Shown here one piece after another: positions 18,826-25,948 of a stretch of DNA of 64,000 nt. The notes beneath the pieces were generated by a model that ran no database searches, had not been told where the DNA came from, and was given only the letters and a program-made list of their open reading frames with translations. Location: contig PNAJ01000022.1 in the NCBI GenBank assembly GCA_003170295.1, forward strand, positions 124,001 to 188,000, written 5' to 3'. The position numbers were made by a program, and so were the translations under genes. The stretch comes from Bryobacterales bacterium (GTDB taxonomy: Bacteria; Acidobacteriota; Terriglobia; Bryobacterales; Bryobacteraceae). How positions within the stretch are numbered: position 1 is the first letter of the stretch; each line of letters begins with the position of its first letter.

Positions 18826-19993
18826 AATCCTGCAAATACCGCCGCAGATCCTCCGGGCGGAAGCAATGAGCCAGCGCCGTCTCCCGTGTGATCCTTTGGG
18901 CGCGCACCATCTCGGCAAGCGACTGCTCCATCGTCATCATGCCCTCGGCGCGACCGGTCGAGAGCGCGCTGTAGAGCTGATGATCCTCGCCTTTGCGGAT
19001 CAGGCTGCGCACGCCGCTCGACGCCATCAGAATCTCGACCGCGGGATATCGTCCGGCGTTCCCAGGCACCAGTTGCTGCGCGACCACCGCCAGCAGCGCG
19101 AGAGAAAGCTGCTGCCGGATCTGTAGCTGATTCCCCGTGGGAAACGAATCGAGAATGCGCGACACCGCCTGCGAGGTGTCGTTGGTATGCAGCGTCGAGA
19201 GCACCAGGTGCCCGGTTTCCGCGGCGGTCAGCACCGTCGCGATGGTCTCCGGGTCGCGCATCTCGCCGACTAAAATGACGTCGGGATCCTGCCGCAGGAT
19301 GCTGCGCAGAGAAGTGGCAAAATCCGGCGTATCGTGACCGACTTCGATCTGCTCAATAATCGACGACCGGTTGGTGTGCACATATTCGACCGGATCTTCA
19401 ATGGTCACCACATGATCGTGGCGGTGGGTGTTGATCAGCTCCAGCAGCGCCGCGAGCGTCGAACTTTTTCCGCACCCGGTCTGCCCCGTGATCAGCACCA
19501 GCCCCTGCCGCGCCTCGGCCAGTTTGCGAAGGATGGGCGGCAAATGCAGCGATTCGAGCGTCGGAATCTTCTCGGGCAGCAGGCGGATGTTCCCGGCGAT
19601 GGTTCCCCGCTGATGATGCACGTTGGCGCGAAATCGTCCTATCCCTTCCCGGCTGAAGCACAAGTCGACCGACTTGTTGCACTGCAATTCCCCGCCCTGC
19701 TCGACCGTCAGCAGCGGCAGCAACAGCTTCCGAATCTCCTCCGGGTCGAGCGGCGGACCCGTGGGTGAAAGCGACCCTCCGACCCGCAGATGAGCCGGCG
19801 CTCCGGCGATCAGCAACAGATCGGAAGCAGTCTTGCGCACCGCCTGCGCCAGCAGTTGATCGAGCGACGCAAGATTCTCCGCGGAGTACTGCCGCGACTC
19901 ATGAGGCGAGGCTCGGTTCAGTTCCGCGACAATTTGCGCCAGTTCGTCCTCGTAGGGCGGCACTGAACTAATTTTACTCTGGAAGGTCACCAA
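18824..19993 (-). CDS. pilT: PilT-family twitching motility ATPase
   Basis: PilT is the cytoplasmic hexameric ATPase that drives retraction of type IV pili. The 389-residue protein has Walker A GQTGCGKSST, the Asp box (EDPVEYVH), Walker B ILVGEMRD and the HTNDT histidine box. The N-terminal PAS-like domain is present (SDLLLIAGAPAHLRVGG). The frame opens with a TTG at 19993, directly followed by GTG 19990; neither has a clear ribosome binding site, so the exact start is open, and the first 40 residues are longer than in typical PilT. The C-terminal AIRNLIRE-type motif appears as GVRSLIRKG. No other pil gene is adjacent. Confidence 0.93.
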   Translation of the reverse strand: MVTFQSKISSVPPYEDELAQIVAELNRASPHESRQYSAENLASLDQLLAQAVRKTASDLLLIAGAPAHLRVGGSLSPTGPPLDPEEIRKLLLPLLTVEQGGELQCNKSVDLCFSREGIGRFRANVHHQRGTIAGNIRLLPEKIPTLESLHLPPILRKLAEARQGLVLITGQTGCGKSSTLAALLELINTHRHDHVVTIEDPVEYVHTNRSSIIEQIEVGHDTPDFATSLRSILRQDPDVILVGEMRDPETIATVLTAAETGHLVLSTLHTNDTSQAVSRILDSFPTGNQLQIRQQLSLALLAVVAQQLVPGNAGRYPAVEILMASSGVRSLIRKGEDHQLYSALSTGRAEGMMTMEQSLAEMVRAQRITRETALAHCFRPEDLRRYLQD

Positions 19994-20050
19994 GATGAGA
20001 AAAAAGAGGAGTATTCTAGTAAGGTCCGTTTTCTGACGGAGGAGGAAATC

Positions 20051-20623
20051 ATGAAGATTTTGAACATAGCGATGCTCGGGGCTTTTGTTCTCGGGCAGGC
20101 CGCATCCGCCGGGATCATTGGCTACGAGGCCATTCTGAATGGGCCGAGCGAATCTCCGGCGAACGCTTCACCCGGAACGGGATTCGCGGAGATCACCATT
20201 GACACGATCCTTCAAACGATGAGGGTGCAAGTGTCGTTCTCCGGTCTTCTGGGGCCCGACACCGCGTCGCACATTCACTGCTGCACGGTAAGCCCGGGTG
20301 TCGGCACTGCGGGTGTCGCCACGACGGTGCCGTATTTTGCCGGCTTTCCCATCGGCGTGACCAGTGGCACCTACGACAACACGTTGGATCTCACGCTCGC
20401 CAGTTCTTACAATTCGTCCTTTGAGACTGCGAACGGGGGGACCACCGCTGGTGCGGAAGCCGCATTGCTGGCAGCCATGGCCGCAGGAGATACGTACCTG
20501 AATATCCACACCAACTCGTTCCCAGGCGGCGAGATCCGCGGCTTTCTGGTGCCGGAACCGGCCACGCTCCTGATGGCGGGGGCGGCACTGGCCGGCCTCG
20601 CGATCCTTCGACGGTGCCGTTAG
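20051..20623 (+). CDS. CHRD-domain protein with PEP-CTERM sorting signal
   Basis: The 190-residue protein has a signal peptide (ending ASA), a CHRD domain with the hallmark HIHCC and IHTNSFPGGEIRG segments, and a C-terminal VPEP motif followed by a hydrophobic helix and an arginine-rich end (VPEPATLLMAGAALAGLAI, then RRCR). That tripartite tail is the PEP-CTERM signal recognised by exosortase, so the protein is predicted to be exported and processed at the cell envelope. A strong ribosome binding site (GGAGGAGGAAATC) precedes ATG 20051. A TIGR03008-type protease and a TPR lipoprotein of the same system are encoded near 54.5-57.5 kb. Confidence 0.9.
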   Translation: MKILNIAMLGAFVLGQAASAGIIGYEAILNGPSESPANASPGTGFAEITIDTILQTMRVQVSFSGLLGPDTASHIHCCTVSPGVGTAGVATTVPYFAGFPIGVTSGTYDNTLDLTLASSYNSSFETANGGTTAGAEAALLAAMAAGDTYLNIHTNSFPGGEIRGFLVPEPATLLMAGAALAGLAILRRCR

Positions 20624-20628
20624 AAACT

Positions 20629-20758
20629 GTTGAAAAAGGCTTATTGGCCGCTGATAAACGCAGATGGACGCGGATTTCGGATGGGAGGTATTTGTGTTTT
20701 CAATCGGCGTTCATCAGCGTTCATCGGCGGCCAACCTTGTTTTTGCTTTTTTCAGCAA
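20629..20758. repeat. Long imperfect inverted repeat
   Basis: The left part (20629-20676, containing TTGGCCGCTGATAAACGCAG) is complementary to the right part (20701-20758, containing GCGTTCATCGGCGGCCAA), and both flanks extend as GTTGAAAAA.GC / GCTTTTTTCAGCAAC. The GATNAACGC units are repeated within each arm. It lies between two convergent genes and could end both transcripts. Units of this type are, from memory, dispersed palindromes in several phyla. Confidence 0.75.
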
Positions 20759-20797
20759 CCTCTGGCAGCCTGCGCGGGACCAACGGTGTGACTCGAC

Positions 20798-21811
20798 CTA
20801 TTTCGAGCCAACGAAAATACTCTTCGGGATCATCCCATGCACGCCCTTGGTCCCATCGACCAATTGCGTAATGTCGAAATCCACCGCGACGCTCGCGAGC
20901 TGATACGCGTCTTCACGCGTCATTTTCTTCTCGGTCATGAGGAAGTTGAGCGTCTCGCGTACGCAGATTTTCGCCGCCTCCGTCAGGTCCGTGTTAATAC
21001 CCATGGTGATGTAGTACGTCGGCGTCTCCGCACGAGGCCATTCCAGGTGCATGTCCTTGTGCAGAATAAATTGGAACACTCCGGTCAGCGAAGTCTCCAT
21101 CGCCGTGATATCCACCTCGCCGTTTCCCATGCCCGCGTGCCCGTCGCCGACCTCAAACAACGCCCCCGCCGCGTGCACTGGAATGAAGAGGGTCGTCCCA
21201 GCCACGAGTTCTTTATTGTCCATGTTGCCCGCGTGAATCCCCGGAGGCGCGCTGCTGATTTTTCCGGCGGATTCCGGCGGCGCGACACCCATGCTGCCGA
21301 AAAACGGCCGCAGCGGCACGTCGATCCCCGGTGCGAAATGCCCCACCATCTTCTCCCGGTCGAGCGGAATGATCCGCGTTTTCCCTTGCGTGAAATCGTC
21401 CGGCAGGAACCCGCGCCCGGGGCCAAAACTATTAAACGCGTATGCCGATCGCAGTCGAATTTCCTTGATCCGCACTTCGAGCACGTCGCCCGCGACCGCG
21501 CCCTCGATCGCAATGGGCCCGGTCAGCGGATGCCCGCCCGGACCTTTCTTTTCCTTAGGCACCTCGGCATAGAGACGCCGAATATCGGCCTCCACCTGAT
21601 CCGCGGGCAGCCCCGCGCGTTCGAGCGTAGCGGGATTCCCGACCGATACACATTCCACCGTAACCGTGTCTCCGCTTTTCACCGTAAGCACCGGCTTGGC
21701 GGCCGACCAGTAGTAGCCCCACGCCACCGTTTCCGGCGTAATTTTGAGAAGATGATCCGATGCGGCGAGATTTGCCGCGATAACAAGAGAGAGAATGAGC
21801 GCGCGAGTCAT
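20798..21811 (-). CDS. Acetamidase/formamidase-family protein with signal peptide
   Basis: The 337-residue protein matches the FmdA_AmdA family, which hydrolyses formamide or short amides to ammonia and the acid. Recognisable blocks are KSGDTVTVECVS, GHPLTGPIAIEGAVAGDVLEV, GPGRGFLP, PPGIHAGNMDNKEL and LFEVGDGHAGMGNGEVDITAMET. Unlike classical cytoplasmic formamidases it begins with an export segment (MTRALILSLVIAANLAAS), so it is predicted to act in the periplasm. No amide permease or regulator is adjacent. The enzyme class is well supported; the natural substrate is not known. Confidence 0.88.
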   Translation of the reverse strand: MTRALILSLVIAANLAASDHLLKITPETVAWGYYWSAAKPVLTVKSGDTVTVECVSVGNPATLERAGLPADQVEADIRRLYAEVPKEKKGPGGHPLTGPIAIEGAVAGDVLEVRIKEIRLRSAYAFNSFGPGRGFLPDDFTQGKTRIIPLDREKMVGHFAPGIDVPLRPFFGSMGVAPPESAGKISSAPPGIHAGNMDNKELVAGTTLFIPVHAAGALFEVGDGHAGMGNGEVDITAMETSLTGVFQFILHKDMHLEWPRAETPTYYITMGINTDLTEAAKICVRETLNFLMTEKKMTREDAYQLASVAVDFDITQLVDGTKGVHGMIPKSIFVGSK

Positions 21812-21901
21812 TTCCGTCTATCTTGACACATCAAAACCGATTGCGGATTGCGCCTATTAAGAGTAGAGTTAATCTGATGCGCCCGAATCTCTGGAGGATC
21901 A

Positions 21902-22402
21902 ATGGCTTTTTGCCCTAACTGCGGTACAGATACACAAGGAAAGTTCTGCGCCAAATGCGGTTCGCCGATGCCCGATCCGGGCCAAGCTCCGGTCCAAGGT
22001 GGAGGCACCTATACGCCGCCCCCGCCGGCGGCTCCCGTGGCGCAATCGGCCGGCATGGAAGAAAACGTGGCCTCGGCTCTGTGCTATCTGCTGGGCTGGC
22101 TGACCGGCGTTATCTTCCTCGTACTCGAGCCATACAACAAGAACAGGACCGTCAAGTTCCACGCGTTCCAATCGATCTTTTTCAACGTCGCCGCGTTCGC
22201 TCTCTGGATTGTGGTCTTTATCCTGACCTCGATTCTGCACTTTATCCCGGTGCTGGGCACCATCCTCGCGCTGCTGATTTACTTGGTGATGTTCGTCGTC
22301 TTCGTCGGCATGTGGGCGTTCCTGATGTATAAGGCCTATAACAAAGAGAAGTATGTTATTCCGATCATCGGACCGCTGGCCGAAAAACAAGCTGGAGCCT
22401 AA
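21902..22402 (+). CDS. Zinc-ribbon and DUF4870-like membrane protein
   Basis: The 166-residue protein starts with a zinc ribbon (CPNCGTDTQGKFCAKCG, four cysteines), followed by a proline-rich linker (TPPPPAAPVA) and a membrane domain with about three helices from residue 60. The membrane part has the DUF4870 pattern: ALCYLLGWLTGVIFLV, then NRTVKFHAFQSIFFN. The function of this family is unknown. GGAGGATCA is a good ribosome binding site before ATG 21902. It is followed 26 bases later by the HEAT-repeat gene and probably shares its transcript. Confidence 0.85.
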   Translation: MAFCPNCGTDTQGKFCAKCGSPMPDPGQAPVQGGGTYTPPPPAAPVAQSAGMEENVASALCYLLGWLTGVIFLVLEPYNKNRTVKFHAFQSIFFNVAAFALWIVVFILTSILHFIPVLGTILALLIYLVMFVVFVGMWAFLMYKAYNKEKYVIPIIGPLAEKQAGA

Positions 22403-22428
22403 CCGCCGCGCCGCGCGTCTCATAGTTC

Positions 22429-23421
22429 GTGCGACTCTTAACGCTATTTGTCTGCCTTGGCGGAGCCCTCTACGCGCAGGCTCCGCGCATCGACGTTCTC
22501 GACTTCTACGGGCTCCGCAAAACCCCTGAGGGAAAGGTCCGCCAGACCATCGCGGTCAAGGAAGGCGACCCTCTTCCCGCCTCCAAAGGCGATACCGAGG
22601 AGCATCTCGACAACATCCCCGGCGTAGTCGAATCGCACCTCGAAGCCGTGTACGACGCCGGGAAAACGATCCTCTACGTAGGCGTTGAGGAGCGCGGCGC
22701 GCCGCACTTCGAGATTCGCGAATCCCCCGAAGGCGACATGCGCCTGCCGGAGGCGATCACCACCGAGTACCGCAATTTCGTCGAAGCCTTCGCCGCCGCC
22801 AAAAACCCAAAAGAGGACCTGACGCAAGGCCACGCCCGCTCTGCCGACCCGTCCACCCGCACCGTTCAGGACCGCTTTCCTCTGTTCGCCACGGACCATT
22901 TAGCGGAGTTGCGCGACGTGCTGAGAAACTCGTCGGATGAAGAGCAGCGCGCCATCGCCGCGTACGTCATCGGCTACGCGCCGAACAAGCTCGACGTCCT
23001 CAACGATCTGCAATACGCATTAAAGGATTCCGACGCCGGAGTCCGCACCAACGCCACCCGCAGTTTAGTCGCGATCGAAGGCCTCGCCAAGAACGACCCG
23101 AAGTCAGGCATAAAAATCTCCCCCACCTGGTTCATCGAGATGCTAAACTCGCTCTCCTGGTCGGACCGCAACCGAGCCGTGATGGCCTTGCAGATCCTGA
23201 CGGATAAACCAGACACCGGAACCCTCGATCAAATCCGCGACCGAGCCCTGCAATCGCTGGTAGAGATGGCCAGATGGAAAACCCTATCCCACGCCCTCCC
23301 GCCATATTTATTGTTAGGCCGCATCGCGGGATTGCCAGAGGATCAAGTCCAGGCCGCCTGGGAAAGAGGCGACCGCGAATGGGTCATCATGCAGGCGACT
23401 GCGAAGAAGAAATCTAAGTAA
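22429..23421 (+). CDS. Secreted HEAT-repeat protein
   Basis: The 330-residue protein starts at GTG 22429 with a signal peptide (LLTLFVCLGGALYAQA). Residues 20-85 resemble a POTRA-like fold (RIDVLDFYGLRKTPEGKVRQ), though this is only a suggestion. Residues about 165-300 are alpha-helical, HEAT-like repeats (EEQRAIAAYVIGYA, DSDAGVRTNATRSLVAIEG, WSDRNRAVMALQILTD). It is probably an envelope scaffold, with no catalytic motif. Its last eight bases overlap the convergent phosphodiesterase gene. Confidence 0.7.
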   Translation: MRLLTLFVCLGGALYAQAPRIDVLDFYGLRKTPEGKVRQTIAVKEGDPLPASKGDTEEHLDNIPGVVESHLEAVYDAGKTILYVGVEERGAPHFEIRESPEGDMRLPEAITTEYRNFVEAFAAAKNPKEDLTQGHARSADPSTRTVQDRFPLFATDHLAELRDVLRNSSDEEQRAIAAYVIGYAPNKLDVLNDLQYALKDSDAGVRTNATRSLVAIEGLAKNDPKSGIKISPTWFIEMLNSLSWSDRNRAVMALQILTDKPDTGTLDQIRDRALQSLVEMARWKTLSHALPPYLLLGRIAGLPEDQVQAAWERGDREWVIMQATAKKKSK

Positions 23422-24121
23422 ACGATGCCGATTCCTTCGCCGAGCTCAACTGACCCCGCAAATACCCAATCAACCCCGCCGGATCATCCGTGATAATCCC
23501 ATCGACCCCCGCCGCGATGAGCCGGTTCCAATCCTCTTTCGTATTCGCGGTCCACGGAATCACCTGCAACCCCGCCTCATGCGCAGCCCGAACTTCTTCC
23601 TCCGTGACCAGCCTATACTCTGGCGCGACAATGCGAGTCCCCGCGTCTTTCGCGATCTCGACAAAACTCCGCGCCTCGCCCTCCCACAGCGCCGCCAGCG
23701 TGATCCCCGGCGCCAGCCGGCCCATCCGATGCAGAATCCCGAAGTCGAACGATTGGAAAATGACGCGCGATTTCACCGCATGCTCGCCAATCCGGTCGAG
23801 AACCAGCTCCGCGAAATTCCTGGGTGTGTGCTCCGACACCTTCGCCTCAATGTTAAACAGAAACTCCCCAAGCCCCGCCAACTTAAAAACATCGTCTAAA
23901 GTCGGCAGTCCCGTCTCCGCCGCCGTCAGCGTCCTGATAAATGTGCCTGTCGAAAGATAAGGATCGTGCGACACCACGACCACGTCGTCGCTGGATACCA
24001 CCACGTCGAGCTCAATCGCGTCGACACCGATTCCAATCGCGTATTCAAACGCCGCAATTGAATTCTCGGGAACATTCTTGGACAAACCCGCTCTTGCGCC
24101 CCGATGCCCGTGTACCTGCAC
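23414..24121 (-). CDS. ugpQ: Glycerophosphodiester phosphodiesterase
   Basis: This enzyme hydrolyses deacylated phospholipids to glycerol-3-phosphate and an alcohol. The 235-residue protein has the GDPD signature HGHRGARAG at the N-terminus, ENSIAAFEYAI, then IELDVVVSSDDVVVVSHDP with the conserved Glu, Asp and His, and ends with the TIM-barrel strands GLQVIPWTANTKEDW and GVDGIITDDP. There is no signal peptide, so it is the cytoplasmic UgpQ type rather than periplasmic GlpQ. It is the last of a minus-strand run of four genes; the start codon is one base from the stop of the cysteine-rich gene upstream. Confidence 0.92.
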   Translation of the reverse strand: MQVHGHRGARAGLSKNVPENSIAAFEYAIGIGVDAIELDVVVSSDDVVVVSHDPYLSTGTFIRTLTAAETGLPTLDDVFKLAGLGEFLFNIEAKVSEHTPRNFAELVLDRIGEHAVKSRVIFQSFDFGILHRMGRLAPGITLAALWEGEARSFVEIAKDAGTRIVAPEYRLVTEEEVRAAHEAGLQVIPWTANTKEDWNRLIAAGVDGIITDDPAGLIGYLRGQLSSAKESASFT

Positions 24122-24122
24122 G

Positions 24123-24281
24123 CTAATCCTGTTTCCGCCGGAAATCGCACTGGCAGCAGTCGCTGCACCGTCCGCATTTTTCGCAACAGTGATTGGGGCA
24201 CGCGTCTTTGGTGCAGTGGACGCAGATCGCGGTCGCAGGCTCGCCGCAGATGCTGCAAGGGAACGTAGTGGTATCGCTCAA
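24123..24281 (-). CDS. Small cysteine-rich putative zinc protein
   Basis: The likely product is 52 residues from TTG 24281, whose TTGA overlaps the TGA of the upstream gene. An ATG at 24344 would give 73 residues but requires a 67-base overlap. It contains twelve cysteines in CxxC-type pairs (CSICG, CVHC, CPNHCC, CGRCSDCCQC) and a histidine, resembling two compact zinc fingers of the B-box or LIM kind. A protein- or metal-binding role is inferred. It sits between the coiled-coil secreted protein and ugpQ in an apparent operon. Confidence 0.7.
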   Translation of the reverse strand: MSDTTTFPCSICGEPATAICVHCTKDACPNHCCEKCGRCSDCCQCDFRRKQD

Positions 24282-24835
24282 GGTGTCTTCTTCTTCGCCG
24301 CGGGCGGTTTCGCCGGCGTCTGCTTCGTCAGCGTCCCGCGACACCTCTGCGCTTCTTTATCCGCGATCTCGAATTCCTGCTCTTTCGCCGACGCCAGGTC
24401 CGTGATGTACTGCCGCAGCTTGTCGCGATTCGCCGAATTCTCCGCCGCCACGCCGATCAGCAGATCCCCCACCGCCGGATTCTGGTAATTCCGTACCCCC
24501 TCTACCAGCGAATGAAGCCGCAATTCCAAAGACTGCAACCGGAAATATGTATCGAGCGCCAGCGTCAACCGCTCCGGCTGTTTCTCCAGCGCCTTCGCCG
24601 AATCGCTCAGAAATCCCAGCTCATCCTCCGCGCCCTTCCATTGCGCGATATAGGCGTCGGGAGCGCCCTTCGCCACCCACTCTTTCGGCGTCAACTGATC
24701 CAGAATCGGTTTGAGCCGCGCCGCCTGCGCCGAAAGCGACGCGATCATCGGCGTGGTATCCCAAGGCGTAGCGACACCTGCGGTCTGCGCGAAGGTTGCT
24801 ACGGAGAATGAGAGCAGCAGGAGGAGAAACTTCAT
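24278..24835 (-). CDS. Secreted helical protein of unknown function
   Basis: The 185-residue protein has a signal peptide (MKFLLLLLSFSVATFAQ) and is otherwise predominantly alpha-helical with heptad-like leucines (ILDQLTPKEWVAKGAPDAY, LALDTYFRLQSLELRLHSL). The C-terminal tail is rich in lysine, alanine and proline. No family is recognised. It probably belongs to the same transcript as the cysteine-rich protein and ugpQ downstream. Confidence 0.7.
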   Translation of the reverse strand: MKFLLLLLSFSVATFAQTAGVATPWDTTPMIASLSAQAARLKPILDQLTPKEWVAKGAPDAYIAQWKGAEDELGFLSDSAKALEKQPERLTLALDTYFRLQSLELRLHSLVEGVRNYQNPAVGDLLIGVAAENSANRDKLRQYITDLASAKEQEFEIADKEAQRCRGTLTKQTPAKPPAAKKKTP

Positions 24836-24872
24836 GCGTAGTTCCAGTCTCTCACGGGAAGTGGGCTAAGGT

Positions 24873-25790
24873 TTAGTAAATCCCGGCGAACCGGCCCAGC
24901 CATTTCGCAGTCCCGCGAATCGCCGCGCCAACGCTGTGATGTTTGGCTCTCGGCTCAGGCGCAATCACACCTGTATCCGAGGAGCCTGCATCCACCAAAT
25001 GCCCCGGAGGAGGCGGCGGAGGCGGAGGCGGAGGAGCCGAACCCTTGCCCGTATCGCCCACACCAATCGGGCCACCCGTCGATCCGCTGCCCAGAACCCC
25101 GCGAGTCGATCGCATCGACGCCACATTCGCCGCGTCCCGGATCGCATTGAATACGTAGCGCAGAATCGTGCCCTTATCGAGCAGCCGCGCATCCAGCGGC
25201 TGCGACTTATAAACTTTAACCGAGTCGCCCGGCCCCAGCATCTTCGGACGATCCGAAGGAAGCAGCGCGTGGCGCACTTCCACCAGGCCGTCTTCCACTT
25301 CGATCACCGTCGTCTCGTCGTTTTCGTCGACCGTCACATCGAACGTCGTGCCCCGCACCGAAATAACCGCGGTCGGCGTCAGCACCCGATTCGGATTGGG
25401 AACGTTTCCAAAGTGCTCGATATGCACCCGGATTCTGCCTACTAAAAGGTCGATCAGATCCTTCACGTTCCAGGCATTCTTCCGGAACACCAGGTGCGAA
25501 TTGGGGAACACTTCAAACGTGCTGCCGTCCGATACTTGGAACGTCGCATGGCCATCCGGCCCGGTGACGATCATCTGCTGCACTTCCACCGTGCTGCCTT
25601 CCAACAGGCCGTAAAGGATTGTATCTTTTAGTACCGACACCTGCCCGGTCATCGTCAAAACCTTGGCGGCGTACTGGCCGGAATCGGAGGGAGGCGGGAA
25701 TTGGGCCAGACACACTGCGGCCGTAACCGCGATAAGCAGCGACAGCTTCGCCGTAAGTGCGCGTCTCCGAACGGGCATAAATACACTCAT
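24873..25790 (-). CDS. Secreted FecR-domain protein
   Basis: The 305-residue protein has an N-terminal export segment after a basic stretch (VRRRALTAKLSLLIAVTAAVCLA). The FecR-type beta domain lies at about 45-185: VLTMTGQVSVLKD, GSTFEVFPNSHLVF, LTPTAVISVRGTTFDVTVDEN, TTVIEVEDGLVEV. Unlike true FecR anti-sigma factors, there is no cytoplasmic sigma-binding domain and no ECF sigma gene nearby, so it is probably a structural or signalling envelope protein. A run of ten prolines (about residues 250-259) separates the domain from the C-terminus. It is divergent from the propeller gene at 25949, and the 158 bases between them should hold both promoters. Confidence 0.82.
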   Translation of the reverse strand: MSVFMPVRRRALTAKLSLLIAVTAAVCLAQFPPPSDSGQYAAKVLTMTGQVSVLKDTILYGLLEGSTVEVQQMIVTGPDGHATFQVSDGSTFEVFPNSHLVFRKNAWNVKDLIDLLVGRIRVHIEHFGNVPNPNRVLTPTAVISVRGTTFDVTVDENDETTVIEVEDGLVEVRHALLPSDRPKMLGPGDSVKVYKSQPLDARLLDKGTILRYVFNAIRDAANVASMRSTRGVLGSGSTGGPIGVGDTGKGSAPPPPPPPPPPGHLVDAGSSDTGVIAPEPRAKHHSVGAAIRGTAKWLGRFAGIY

Positions 25791-25948
25791 CGCCTGGATC
25801 CCCGCAAAGGGAATCAGCGAAAAACCAGTCTAACACTAAAATTGCAGGCAAGTTATCAACCTAAGAGATAATTTTCGCATTGGACGCACTGGAATCAGTA
25901 GTTTCGGGATGGAACAGCCGATGATAAAGGGTACAATGGACGGGTCGG

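Noticed and set aside
21812..21901. TTGACA box (21823-21828) as promoter for the zinc-ribbon membrane protein.
   Set aside because: The only good -10 candidate (TATTAA, 21855-21860) lies 26 bases away, too far for a standard promoter.
25010..25045. Simple-sequence tract (GGAGGCGGC-like) as a possible phase-variable repeat.
   Set aside because: It is an in-frame run of ten proline codons with mixed CCT/CCG use, so it is a coding linker and not a uniform slippage tract.
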